62,526 bases of DNA, from contig CAISJE010000113.1 of NCBI GenBank assembly GCA_903885635.1, positions 1-62,526 of the forward strand, written 5' to 3'. The DNA comes from an uncultured bacterium (GTDB taxonomy: Bacteria; Cyanobacteriota; Vampirovibrionia; Gastranaerophilales; Gastranaerophilaceae). This document shows positions 14,689 to 23,555 of the stretch, in pieces (the first letter of the stretch is position 1; each line of letters starts with the position of its first letter). The position numbers and the translations under genes were made by a program. A model generated the notes under the pieces. It did no database searches, was not told the DNA's origin, and saw only the letters and a list, made by a program, of their open reading frames with translations.

Positions 14689-16545
14689 ATGAAGAAATTT
14701 TTGTATGTTTTATTAATAATTATCTTGGTTTTATTTGCATTGAAATTCTTTATTAATGCCGATATTCCCGAACTTGAAACGCTAAAAACAGCAAAGACAG
14801 AAAGTTTAGCACCTGTAAAGCTTCCTGCAAGTCCAAAAACGGTTACGATAAATGGGATTGATTATCTGCAAAGTCAAGCCCCCGTAGGGGGCTTTGGCGG
14901 CGTTTTGGTCGCTTCAACAATCGGAGAAGGTCCCAAGACCTTTAACCCGTTCAACACAAAAGACGCAACCTCTGCGACGATGGCGGACACTATGTTTGAC
15001 GGGCTTGTTGCAACAAGGGCTAAGGACGGCGAAGCCGTCCCGAAACTCGCCAAATCCTTTGAAATATCACCTGATGGAAAAACTTACACGTTCAAATTAA
15101 GACGAGGGATAAAATGGTCGGACAATAAACCGATTACGGCTGAGGATGTGGTTTTTACGTGGAACAAAATTATTTTAACAGGGCTTGGAAACACCTCGAC
15201 ACGAGATTCTGTCTTAATTGACGGACAACTCCCGAAAGTTGAAAAAACCGATGATTATACCGTAAAATTTACGACAATAAAACCTTTCGCACCTTTTTTA
15301 AGGATTTTATCAGCACCGATTGCACCAAAGCATATTTTTGAACCTGCGGTGAGAAAAGGTGAAAAATATTTTCAATCTTTTTGGTCGACGACAACGCCGC
15401 CGAAAAATTTTGTTATAAGCGGTGCTTTCAAGCTTAAAGAGTATGTGCCGGCGCAAAGAATAGTTTTTGAGAGAAATCCGAATTACTATGAAATAAATTT
15501 AAACGGCGAAAAACTTCCTTATCTTGATAAAATAATTTATTTGATTGTCGGGGATTTGAACAACGAGATTTTGAAATTTGAGGCAAAGGAGCTTGATACG
15601 ATTTCTTTACGAGGTTCAAATGTCGGCAGATATAAAAAACGAGAGGCAAAATCCGATTTTATAATCTACAATATCGGACCTGACACAGGAACTATGTTTG
15701 TTGCGATAAATATGAACAAGCGTAAAAACGAGCAGGGTAAATACTATGTCGCAACTAAGAAACAGGCTTGGTTTAACGATAGAAACTTCAGATATGCAAT
15801 CGATTGGGCAATCGACAGACAAAACATGGTAAACAATATTGCAAACGGCTTGGCTTCACCTCTGTTTACCGCAGAAAGCCTGAACTCGATTTATTTGAAC
15901 AAAAAATTGGCAAACGGACATCCGAAAGATTTAAAAAAGGCAAAAGAATATTTGAAAAAATCGGGGTTTTATTGGAAAAATAAAATTTTATACGACAAGC
16001 GAAACAACAGAGTAGAATTCGACCTTTACACGAATGCAGGCAACACCGAACGTGAAGCAATTGGGGTCATGGTTAAGCAGGATTTGGAAGATTTGGGGAT
16101 GAGGGTAAATTTCAAGCCAGTAGAATTCAATTCACTCGTCAATAAATTAGTAAATTCACTTGACTGGGATTTAGTAATAATGGGGCTTACGGGAACGCCG
16201 TTAGAACCTCACAACGGTAAAAATGTCTGGTATTCAACGGGTTCGTTGCACCTTTTTAACCAAAGACCTGACGGAAAAGCGACGGACAGGTTTGATTGGG
16301 AGGTCAAACTTGATAAAATAATTGATGAAGCGTCGTTAAAGATTACTTTTAACGACCGAAAAAAGCTTTACGACGAGTATCAGCAGATAATTTACGATGA
16401 AAAACCGATAATTTATCTGTATTCACCAATCAGGGTAATCGCAATACGCAAAAAATTCGGTAACATATTCCCATCCCCGCTGTCGGGCGTGACGTACAAT
16501 TTGGACGAAATTTATGTTAAGCAAAAAGTAAAAAGCAAAAAGTAA
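14689..16545 (+). CDS. Peptide/oligopeptide ABC transporter substrate-binding protein
   Basis: This 618-aa SBP_bac_5 (DppA/OppA-type) protein has an N-terminal membrane anchor or signal (about 4-22, no lipobox cysteine). Family features follow: GEGPKTFNPF, LAKSFEISPDGKTYTFKLR and KWSDNKPITAEDVVFTW. It captures peptides outside the membrane for the permeases encoded next. The C-terminal tail QKVKSKK is encoded by a microsatellite tract. Two perfect GC-rich hairpins lie in the coding region (14878-14892 and 15024-15040). Confidence 0.92.
   Translation: MKKFLYVLLIIILVLFALKFFINADIPELETLKTAKTESLAPVKLPASPKTVTINGIDYLQSQAPVGGFGGVLVASTIGEGPKTFNPFNTKDATSATMADTMFDGLVATRAKDGEAVPKLAKSFEISPDGKTYTFKLRRGIKWSDNKPITAEDVVFTWNKIILTGLGNTSTRDSVLIDGQLPKVEKTDDYTVKFTTIKPFAPFLRILSAPIAPKHIFEPAVRKGEKYFQSFWSTTTPPKNFVISGAFKLKEYVPAQRIVFERNPNYYEINLNGEKLPYLDKIIYLIVGDLNNEILKFEAKELDTISLRGSNVGRYKKREAKSDFIIYNIGPDTGTMFVAINMNKRKNEQGKYYVATKKQAWFNDRNFRYAIDWAIDRQNMVNNIANGLASPLFTAESLNSIYLNKKLANGHPKDLKKAKEYLKKSGFYWKNKILYDKRNNRVEFDLYTNAGNTEREAIGVMVKQDLEDLGMRVNFKPVEFNSLVNKLVNSLDWDLVIMGLTGTPLEPHNGKNVWYSTGSLHLFNQRPDGKATDRFDWEVKLDKIIDEASLKITFNDRKKLYDEYQQIIYDEKPIIYLYSPIRVIAIRKKFGNIFPSPLSGVTYNLDEIYVKQKVKSKK
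14878..15040 (+). repeat. Two GC-rich perfect hairpins inside the substrate-binding protein gene
   Basis: GCCCCC-GTA-GGGGGC spans 14878-14892 and GGACGGC-GAA-GCCGTCC spans 15024-15040. Both have 3-nt loops. They are in frame, encoding the Ala-Pro-Val-Gly-Gly and Asp-Gly-Glu-Ala-Val stretches. They stand out against the AT-rich gene. Confidence 0.65.
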
Positions 16546-16549
16546 AAAG
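16520..16549. repeat. Microsatellite tract at the end of the substrate-binding protein gene
   Basis: Alternating AGCAAAA and AGTAAAA units (7 nt) run for about four copies across the stop codon of the substrate-binding protein gene and into the dppB ribosome binding site region. Confidence 0.6.
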
Positions 16550-16559
16550 GATACGGGTA

Positions 16560-17540
16560 GTGCAGATATTAATCTACATACTAAAAAGAATACTTCAAAC
16601 GATACCATTATTGATTGTGGTGTCGCTGATAAGCTTTTTTATAATAAGGCTAAGTCCTGTCGACCCGCTTGCGGAGCTGAAATTAAACCCCTCAATCTCA
16701 AAAGAAACTCTGCAAAAAGAAACCGAAAGATTAGGACTGAACAAACCGATTTATGTGCAGTACGCCCTATGGGCGAAAGCATTTGTGCAAGGGGATTTGG
16801 GCGTTTGCTCAACAGGCGAAAGCGTCGCAGGCAAATTAAAAGAAAGAATCCCAAACACTCTGCTCTTAACCGCACTCGTAATCCTTTTAACGTGGCTCGT
16901 CGGCGTTCCTTTAGGGATTTTAGCCGCAATAAGCTGGAAAACGCCACTGGACAGAATGTTAACCGTTTTAACCAGTATCGGAATGGCAATTCCGTCATTT
17001 TTCTTCGCAATTTTATTGTTGATTTTTGCCGTAAAAACAGGCTGGTTTCCTGTCGGTGGGCTTACCAGTTACAATTTTAATGAGATGAATTTGCTCGGGA
17101 AAATTTGGGATATTACTCATCACTTAATTCTCCCGACTACAGTTTTGTTCACGATTTCGCTTGCGGGGCTTCAACGACAGATGAGGGCGAATTTGTTGGA
17201 TGTTTTAGACAGTGATTACGTGAAATTCGCGAGGGCAAAAGGTTTAAGTGAATTTAAGGTTTTGTACAAACATGCCTTGAGAAATGCTATTAATCCTATG
17301 ATAACACTCTTGGGCTTTGAGTTTGCGTCGCTTTTAAGCGGTGCAGCCTTAACCGAATACGTGTTTCAATATCCGGGGCTTGGTCGATTGGTTCTCGAAG
17401 CCGTCTTGAAATCAGACATAAACCTAGTTATGGCATCTCTAATGATGGGTGCGGTCATGTTGGTTTTAGGAAATTTGATTGCGGATATTTTGTTGATATT
17501 TACAGACCCGAGAATAAGAACGGTAAACAGCAAACAGTAA
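16560..17540 (+). CDS. dppB: Peptide ABC transporter permease, DppB type
   Basis: The 326-aa inner-membrane permease has an N-terminal DppB signature (ILKRILQTIPLLIVVSLISF, six predicted helices) and a C-terminal EAA loop (FARAKGLSEFKVLYKHALRN). It forms the channel with DppC. The start is GTG with AAAGG upstream, 14 bp after the substrate-binding protein gene. Its last codons (TVNSKQ) fall in a microsatellite tract. Confidence 0.94.
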   Translation: MQILIYILKRILQTIPLLIVVSLISFFIIRLSPVDPLAELKLNPSISKETLQKETERLGLNKPIYVQYALWAKAFVQGDLGVCSTGESVAGKLKERIPNTLLLTALVILLTWLVGVPLGILAAISWKTPLDRMLTVLTSIGMAIPSFFFAILLLIFAVKTGWFPVGGLTSYNFNEMNLLGKIWDITHHLILPTTVLFTISLAGLQRQMRANLLDVLDSDYVKFARAKGLSEFKVLYKHALRNAINPMITLLGFEFASLLSGAALTEYVFQYPGLGRLVLEAVLKSDINLVMASLMMGAVMLVLGNLIADILLIFTDPRIRTVNSKQ

Positions 17541-17561
17541 ACGGTAAACGGTAAACGGGGG
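17519..17561. repeat. Microsatellite tract at the end of dppB
   Basis: About five imperfect 7-nt units of the form GTAAACG or GCAAACA run across the dppB stop codon, ending in a G6 run before the dppC start region. Confidence 0.65.
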
Positions 17562-17575
17562 GAACAGAATTTCAT

Positions 17576-18658
17576 ATGAAAAACAATTACAAAGATACAT
17601 CAATCATAAAACAGCTAATGCGGGATAAGTTCACGCTAATCGCTTGTATTGTGTTGTTTGTGATTTATTTTTCACTGCTTTTCGCAGATTTTATAGCACC
17701 TTATTCCAAAGATTTTTCTGATAGAAACATGTCTTACGCTCCGCCCTCCAAAATTTTTACGATAAACGAAAATGGTAAGTTCTCCTTGCCTTACACCTAT
17801 ACTTATAAGCGAGAATTTGACCCCGAGGCTATGCAAGTCGATTATAAATTGGACAGAACTCAAAAATATTATCTTAAATTGTTCCCACGTGGTGAAAAAT
17901 ATAAGTTTTTGGGTTTAATTCCTTGTTCAAGGCATTTGATAGGAGTAGCGCCCGAAGGGCGCTTATACCTGCTTGGCACTGACATAAACGGGCGAGATGT
18001 TTTTTCTCGAATACTTTTTGGCGGTCGGATTTCAATGACAATAGGGTTTTTAGCGCTTTTCGTACTTTTTCCTATCGGACTTTTGTACGGCGGAGTTTCA
18101 GGGTATTTCGGCGGAAAAGTTGATATGTTAATGATGAGATTTGCGGAGGCGGTTATGTCAATCCCAAGTTTTTATCTTTTGATAATTCTTGCCGCAATTT
18201 TACCGTCTAATATGACTAGCATCCAAAGGTTTATATTGATTGTAGTAATTTTGGCACTTATCGGCTGGGCAGGATTTGCTCGTGTCGTAAGGGGCATGGT
18301 GTTGTCTATTAAAACGCAGGAATTCGTTCAGTCAGCACAAGCGATTGGGGCTTCGAGGTTAAGGATTATTTTAAAACATATTTTGCCGCAGACGACAAGT
18401 TACGTAATAGTTGCGATGACCCTCAGTGTCCCTTCTTATATCCTTGCGGAATCCGGACTAAGCTTTTTGGGGCTTGGGATTCAGCAGCCTGACGCGAGTT
18501 GGGGGAATATGTTGAAAGAGGCACAGGAATACATTAACATACTATATCGCCCATGGCTTTTGACGCCGGGATTTTTAATTTTTATTGCGGTATTGTCGTT
18601 TAATCTCGTAGGTGATACAATACGTGATGTTTTGGATCCCAAAAGCAAAGTAAGGTAA
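17576..18658 (+). CDS. dppC: Peptide ABC transporter permease, DppC type
   Basis: The 360-aa permease has an N-terminal helix and the long periplasmic loop typical of this subgroup. The conserved LLGTDINGRDVFSR and the EAA loop (QSAQAIGASRLRIILKHILPQ) follow. The gene starts 35 bp after dppB. No DppD/DppF ATPase genes are present in the window, so the energising subunits must be encoded elsewhere. A perfect hairpin AGCGCCC-GAA-GGGCGCT (17947-17963) lies in the codons for APEGRL. Confidence 0.93.
   Translation: MKNNYKDTSIIKQLMRDKFTLIACIVLFVIYFSLLFADFIAPYSKDFSDRNMSYAPPSKIFTINENGKFSLPYTYTYKREFDPEAMQVDYKLDRTQKYYLKLFPRGEKYKFLGLIPCSRHLIGVAPEGRLYLLGTDINGRDVFSRILFGGRISMTIGFLALFVLFPIGLLYGGVSGYFGGKVDMLMMRFAEAVMSIPSFYLLIILAAILPSNMTSIQRFILIVVILALIGWAGFARVVRGMVLSIKTQEFVQSAQAIGASRLRIILKHILPQTTSYVIVAMTLSVPSYILAESGLSFLGLGIQQPDASWGNMLKEAQEYINILYRPWLLTPGFLIFIAVLSFNLVGDTIRDVLDPKSKVR
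17947..17963 (+). repeat. GC-rich perfect hairpin inside dppC
   Basis: A 7-bp inverted repeat with a GAA loop, in frame. It has the same format as the hairpins at 7450 and 15024. It falls in a variable loop just before the conserved GTDINGRD segment. Confidence 0.6.
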
Positions 18659-18730
18659 AAACTAGCCATTTAATTCAATCAGTGATATAATAATGAAAAA
18701 GATATAATTAAGAGTAATTAGGAGTGAAGA

Positions 18731-19438
18731 ATGCACGATTTGGCGTTTGAGTTATTGATTTTAACCCGTATAGCAGCCTCAATTATTTTTGGGTTTGGTA
18801 TAGGGCTTGAAAGAGAGCTAACAAATAAACACGCAGGGCTAAGGACTCATATTTTGGTGTGTTTGGGGTCAAGTGTTTTTACGATACTTTCAATATATGC
18901 GTTTCCAATGGCAATTGATCAAACTCACCCACAAGCTTACGGTGATCCAGCTAGAGTAGCCGCACAAATCCTCACAGGCATCGGTTTTATCGGTGGTGGA
19001 ACCGTCTTGAGACATGGTTCCTCTGTTTATGGGCTTACAACGGCTGCAACTTTGTGGGTAGCGGCGAGCATTGGCATGGCTTGTGGTGCAGGTATGATTG
19101 ATGTTGCGTTCATTGCGACATTTTTCAGTGTTGTCGTTCTTGTTCTTGTTCGAGTATTTGAACAAAAAGTTTTGGTTAAAAGTACCAAAAACATAAGACG
19201 TTTAAAGATAACGATATTATGCACCCCTGAAAATATAAATAATGTGCATACTTATATTGTAGAAAATTTTGACCATATACATGAAATTTCGAAAAAACAA
19301 AATGATGAAAATACCAATTTGACAAAAATTATTGCGATAATAGATGTTAACGGGAAAAAACCAATCCAAGCTGTACACAAAAAATTCCACAAATTAAGTG
19401 GTATGGAGTCGATATCAATACAGGAAGATAATGAATAG
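18731..19438 (+). CDS. MgtC/SapB family membrane protein
   Basis: The 235-aa protein has four to five N-terminal helices with family signatures FGIGLERELTNKHAGLRTHILVC and AAQILTGIGFIGGGTVLR. A soluble ACT-like C-terminal domain follows (about 155-232). MgtC-like proteins affect magnesium or phosphate stress responses. The ribosome binding site is GGAGTGAAG. It overlaps the next gene by eight bases, indicating translational coupling. Confidence 0.9.
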   Translation: MHDLAFELLILTRIAASIIFGFGIGLERELTNKHAGLRTHILVCLGSSVFTILSIYAFPMAIDQTHPQAYGDPARVAAQILTGIGFIGGGTVLRHGSSVYGLTTAATLWVAASIGMACGAGMIDVAFIATFFSVVVLVLVRVFEQKVLVKSTKNIRRLKITILCTPENINNVHTYIVENFDHIHEISKKQNDENTNLTKIIAIIDVNGKKPIQAVHKKFHKLSGMESISIQEDNE

Positions 19439-20786
19439 AAGAACTTTTTTTGAATATTTAAGAACGTTTGCAATAACAATCATTGCAGTTTTTGTTATTG
19501 TTGCCTCCATTCTTTGCCTAGTTCTGCATCAAGTTTATGAGGGGCAAGACCAAATTAAGCAACAATCGCAGGATGATGCAATAGATTATTACCTAATAGG
19601 TGTTTTGATTGACAAAAATAAATATTTGGAAGAACAACAGCCTGGAAATTATAAAATTAATATGCGGCTGGCATTTTTAAATGAAGCCAAAAGAGATTAC
19701 AAAAATGCTGAAATTGAATACAAGGAAGCCATAAATAAGGCGCCCTATATGGAATTTAGTCCGATATATAAGCTCGCAATTTTATATACTCGCATGAATC
19801 GCCTTGATAGTGCCCAGCAATTGATGGACGATTTGGATGAAAAACCTGATGAAAAATTAATTGAATATAAAGCTGATATTTATAATAAATTAGGTAACAT
19901 ATATTATAATCAAGCTGATTACAATAAGGCTGCTTTAAAATATCAAAAATCCTTAGCTTACTATCAAATAACTAAATATAAACATATTCAATCGATTAAA
20001 AATAGTTTAGCATCATCGTATGTTTATTTTGCAGAAGAAAATGTTCGCAATATGCAAATAGAAGAAGCAATAAATTCACTAAAGATGGCATTAACTATTG
20101 TTAATGCCCCAATTATCAAGTATAAATTGGCGTTGCTTTTAATGAAAGACAATCCGGATTTGGCTTATGAATATTTTGAAGAAGTCTTTAAAGAAACTCC
20201 CGAGATAATAAATTATGAAGAGTACAAGAAATTTCTGTCAAATTTGGCTGCAAATGAAGCTGCACAAGGAAATATAGCACAATCTGAATTACATCAGTAC
20301 AAAATAAAAAAAATAGATAAATATTTCAATACAAATATACTCTCTATTGAAGACCTTAAAATTGACGAAATTCAAGGGAAATTTGTATCGAATAATTGGA
20401 CCTGCAAAGACGATGTTTATTTAAATATCAGATTGAAAAATCTTTCTCAATATAATATTGACTCATTATATTTGAAAGTTATTTTTAAAGACAGGGATTT
20501 AATATTAGGGGAATCTTTTGAACAAGTTGTAGACACACAATCAGTGCTTAAACCGGAAGCGTATAGTTCTACTATTGCAATTAAAATATTAAAAATTCCA
20601 ATAAATAAAGATGATAAACCTAAAAAAATAACAGCGGAAATTTATGCGTCTAAAACAGATAGCTCCTACAAGCTACTTCTCGGCGTATTTGATATTAAAG
20701 AAAAAATTAAGGAAAATAAAACCTATAAAATTTTTAAGAAGTTTTATAAGAAAATAGTCTCAAAACTTCCTGCCTTTTTATTTTAA
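19431..20786 (+). CDS. Membrane-anchored TPR protein
   Basis: The ATG at 19431 overlaps the end of the mgtC-like gene. The 451-aa product has one N-terminal membrane helix (about 11-33). TPR-like helical repeats follow from about 80 to 285 (for example YNKLGNIYYNQADYNKAALKYQKSLAYY). A beta-rich C-terminal domain comes next, then a basic tail. It is probably a scaffold on the outer face of the inner membrane. No specific family is recognised. Its end overlaps the convergent mtaB by nine bases. Confidence 0.75.
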   Translation: MNRRTFFEYLRTFAITIIAVFVIVASILCLVLHQVYEGQDQIKQQSQDDAIDYYLIGVLIDKNKYLEEQQPGNYKINMRLAFLNEAKRDYKNAEIEYKEAINKAPYMEFSPIYKLAILYTRMNRLDSAQQLMDDLDEKPDEKLIEYKADIYNKLGNIYYNQADYNKAALKYQKSLAYYQITKYKHIQSIKNSLASSYVYFAEENVRNMQIEEAINSLKMALTIVNAPIIKYKLALLLMKDNPDLAYEYFEEVFKETPEIINYEEYKKFLSNLAANEAAQGNIAQSELHQYKIKKIDKYFNTNILSIEDLKIDEIQGKFVSNNWTCKDDVYLNIRLKNLSQYNIDSLYLKVIFKDRDLILGESFEQVVDTQSVLKPEAYSSTIAIKILKIPINKDDKPKKITAEIYASKTDSSYKLLLGVFDIKEKIKENKTYKIFKKFYKKIVSKLPAFLF

Positions 20787-22064
20787 TATTTCTCCGATTA
20801 CGGGGGTAATTTCAAGAATATCAACTTTTTGAATGGTATTTTTAACCTGATTAAAATCAATTTTGGGCTCAATTAAAATATTTATATAATTCCGACTAAT
20901 GCCTTTAACCATGCCTGTTTTTTTATCCAAGTTTTTTTCAATTAAAACCTCCTGAATAGTCCCCAAGTTTTTCTGTAAAAATTCACTATGCTTTTGAGCC
21001 GAAATCTCTTTGATAATTTTAGCTCTTTCTTCTTTTGATTTTGCCTCTAAATGCCCCTCAAATTTTTCGGCTAAAGTCCCTTTTCTAATTGAATATGGGA
21101 AAGTATGTATTTGAGTTAATTGGGATTTTTTCAAATTTTCAATAGTCGTTCCAAAATCATCTTCGTCTTCGCCCGCAAATCCTGCAATAATATCGCTTCC
21201 GATGAATGGTAGATGAAAAGATTTATTTATTTTTTCAATCAAATCGAGCGCTTGAGCTACCGAATAATGTCTATTCATTGATTTCAAAGTTTTATCACAC
21301 ATTGACTGAAGCGAAAGATGAAAATGAGGACAAAATTTCTCTGAATTTTGCAAAAATTCAAGCATTTCGTCATTAATTTCAAGCGGATTTAAAGACCCCA
21401 AACGAAAGCGATTTATATCAGTTTTCGTTTCAATATTTTGTAATAAGTGCAGGAAATTTTCTCCATTCTGCAAATCCAATCCCCATTGCCCGATATGAAT
21501 TCCAGTCAAAACAATTTCTTTAAACCCTATATTCTCATAAATTTTTATTTGTTCTAAAATAAAATCCGAATCAGCACTCCTGTTTTTACCTCTGGCAAAA
21601 GGGATTATACAATATGAGCAACGATTATCACATCCATCCTGAATTTTTAGACTGGCACGGGTCTTTTTAGTATCTTGTAAAAAAACATTATTAAAAGAAT
21701 TTAAGTTTTCGATTTTGCAAACTGAACAAGATAGACCTAAATGCCTGAACATATCCAATTTTTCATCATTACCTAAAACAATGTCAATATTGGGATTGTT
21801 CAGCAAGTTGTCCTTTTCAATTTGCGCGATGCAACCGGTTAAAACGGTTTTTATACTTGGATTATTTTGTTTTGCCTTTTGGAGAATATAAAATGCCTCG
21901 TTATCACTTTTGTGAGTGACAGTACAGGAATTTAAAATAAAAATATTAGCATCTGCTATTTTTTCAGCCTTTGCAAGTCCGTTTTTAATCAAATTTTCTT
22001 CAATCAAAGCTCCCTCAAGTTGATTTGATTTACACCCCATTGTTTTAATAAAAAATCTTTCCAT
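20778..22064 (-). CDS. mtaB: tRNA (N6-threonylcarbamoyladenosine-37-C2) methylthiotransferase MtaB
   Basis: This 428-aa radical SAM enzyme converts t6A37 to ms2t6A37 in tRNAs. The N-terminal UPF0004 cluster cysteines are in GCKSNQLEG, NSCTVTH and LTGCIAQ. The radical SAM motif is CDNRCSYC. A C-terminal TRAM-like domain follows. MtaB is preferred over MiaB because of the GCK(x)NQ start and the SCTVTHKSD segment. The length is typical. It is divergent from the membrane protein gene at 22200. Confidence 0.92.
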   Translation of the reverse strand: MERFFIKTMGCKSNQLEGALIEENLIKNGLAKAEKIADANIFILNSCTVTHKSDNEAFYILQKAKQNNPSIKTVLTGCIAQIEKDNLLNNPNIDIVLGNDEKLDMFRHLGLSCSVCKIENLNSFNNVFLQDTKKTRASLKIQDGCDNRCSYCIIPFARGKNRSADSDFILEQIKIYENIGFKEIVLTGIHIGQWGLDLQNGENFLHLLQNIETKTDINRFRLGSLNPLEINDEMLEFLQNSEKFCPHFHLSLQSMCDKTLKSMNRHYSVAQALDLIEKINKSFHLPFIGSDIIAGFAGEDEDDFGTTIENLKKSQLTQIHTFPYSIRKGTLAEKFEGHLEAKSKEERAKIIKEISAQKHSEFLQKNLGTIQEVLIEKNLDKKTGMVKGISRNYINILIEPKIDFNQVKNTIQKVDILEITPVIGEILK

Positions 22065-22135
22065 AAATACATTTTAGTTGGAAAATAAAAACTTGTAAAG
22101 AATTATTAATATAAATTATCGAACTAGCAACTATA

Positions 22136-22164
22136 TTTACTTTTCGGTTTTACTATATTATAAT
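22136..22164 (+). promoter_or_regulatory. Candidate sigma70-type promoter
   Basis: TTTACT (22136-22141), 17 bp, then TATAAT (22159-22164). The predicted start is near 22171, giving a leader of about 30 nt to the ATG at 22200. Confidence 0.55.
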
Positions 22165-22199
22165 GCAGTGTGTGTATGTGTATAAGTGAGGTGGTTTCA

Positions 22200-23258
22200 A
22201 TGCAAGTGCAATCGATTGGAAATTCAGAATCAAATGTCGGTTTCAAATCAAGAAACAAAATGGAACAAGCCGAGGTTATTGTCAATCTTAACGATTCTCA
22301 AGTAAAATCACTTGCGTATGCCAAATCCGTTGATAAAAATAAAGAGAAAAAAAATAGACGAACAGTCGTTGGACTATTTTATGCAATGCCAGTGGTAGAT
22401 ACAATTGCAAAGGGTATTGTAGCCGGGACCAGAGAGCCTTTCAGTAAGGGGATTCCGTTGAGTTATAGACTTCGTACGATGGGCAGTAATGCCGTGGGTT
22501 GGGGTGTTATTTTATCGGTTGCTGCGATTTACGGAGCGGCGAAAAAGGCAGGTATTTTTGACTCTTCGGGCACACAAAAAGCTCAAAAGAAACACCCTAT
22601 AGCATCTGCTTTCGGCGATTTTGGCGTGTTGCTGCTTGGGACAATCTTTGCTTCTATGGGCTTAGGTAAGATTGCTCAAAAGATTACGGAAAAGAATCCT
22701 GAAGCACTTGTGGATGCTGAAAGCAGTATCGCAAAACTGGCAAAAAATATAAACCAAAGCAAATTCGCTACGCGGACTTTACCAAGAATAACTGAAGGAT
22801 TTGAAAAGTTTGCAAACAAGGCTCCTTTAACTGCAAAGGCAACAGGATTTGCCCTTAGAAATTCTTTATGGATACTTTTGGGGATTTCTTTATACAAATC
22901 GATAAGTCACGCTAATGACAGAAACAAAAAAATCAGTGCGAATTATCATGAAATGAAAAATGAGCAAGTTAATGCGGCAAAATATTTGATTAATAAATCA
23001 AATGTAGAAAGAGATATTTTAAAGCAAAATCAACTTGAACTGGCTAATGATTTAGGAATAGTCTTGGACCAAGTAAGAGATACCAGGCAATTACTTAATG
23101 AGTATCAAGAGCTTGCAACCGAATGTTGTGATGAAAGATTGAACAATTGCGAGAGTTGTTGCGAGCCTGCGCTACAAGAAAGACCAGTGCCAAAAAGCTC
23201 TAGTGTTGAAACAACAGAGATTGTCAGAAAAAAGAAATCGACAGAAGAAATTGCGTAA
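22200..23258 (+). CDS. Lineage-type membrane protein with C-terminal coiled coil, unknown
   Basis: The ATG at 22200 has AGGTGG upstream. The 352-aa product starts with a short polar leader containing NVGFKSR. Hydrophobic segments follow near 60-80, 105-125, 140-162 and 215-235. A long charged coiled-coil region (about 240-305) comes next, then a cysteine cluster (ECCDERLNNCESCCEP). The family is not recognised. The N-terminal polar leader and two-part layout recall the HEAGH membrane protein's organisation, but no sequence similarity is evident. Confidence 0.65.
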   Translation: MQVQSIGNSESNVGFKSRNKMEQAEVIVNLNDSQVKSLAYAKSVDKNKEKKNRRTVVGLFYAMPVVDTIAKGIVAGTREPFSKGIPLSYRLRTMGSNAVGWGVILSVAAIYGAAKKAGIFDSSGTQKAQKKHPIASAFGDFGVLLLGTIFASMGLGKIAQKITEKNPEALVDAESSIAKLAKNINQSKFATRTLPRITEGFEKFANKAPLTAKATGFALRNSLWILLGISLYKSISHANDRNKKISANYHEMKNEQVNAAKYLINKSNVERDILKQNQLELANDLGIVLDQVRDTRQLLNEYQELATECCDERLNNCESCCEPALQERPVPKSSSVETTEIVRKKKSTEEIA

Positions 23259-23370
23259 ATTGGGAGATAAAATATCTGATTGACAAACAAATTTGTTTCA
23301 GGTAAGATTAATTTTGCACAAAGAGATTGTCTGCATTGGGTTTTAAGTTAAGGTATATTTCATTGTGATT

Positions 23371-23440
23371 AATATTGGTGCGGGCGTTTAGCTCCGAGGC
23401 GCGTGTAAGCGCGACGGGTTTAATTAATCCAACCGGGCTA
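23371..23440 (+). other. Duplicated tRNA-Val 5' end with foldable tail
   Basis: Bases 23371-23394 are identical to 23463-23486, covering the upstream leader and the first 13 nt of the tRNA-Val gene. After GCTC the sequence diverges but remains foldable. GTTTAGC pairs with GCTAAAC at the end, enclosing GCGC-6 nt-GCGC and GGTT-10 nt-AACC hairpins. It cannot form a functional tRNA. It is either a recombination scar or a small structured RNA. Confidence 0.6.
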
Positions 23441-23473
23441 AACAAAAAAGAATTGAAAATTAAATATTGGTGC

Positions 23474-23549
23474 GGGCGTTTAGCTCAGTTGGTAGAGCGC
23501 TTCCCTTACAAGGAAGATGTCGGGAGTTCGAGCCTCTCAACGCCCACCA
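23474..23549 (+). tRNA. tRNA-Val (anticodon UAC)
   Basis: The 76-nt cloverleaf has acceptor GGGCGTT/AACGCCC, D-arm GCTC/GAGC, anticodon stem CTTCC/GGAAG with loop CTTACAA (anticodon TAC), T-arm GGGAG/CTCTC with TTCGAGC loop, discriminator A and an encoded CCA. It is intact although a prophage integrase lies directly downstream, so integration restored the 3' end. Confidence 0.95.
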
Positions 23550-23555
23550 TTAATA

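Noticed and set aside
17519-17561. Possible CRISPR-like repeats at the dppB end
   Set aside because: Units are only 7 nt with no spacers, and they lie across a stop codon; this is a microsatellite.
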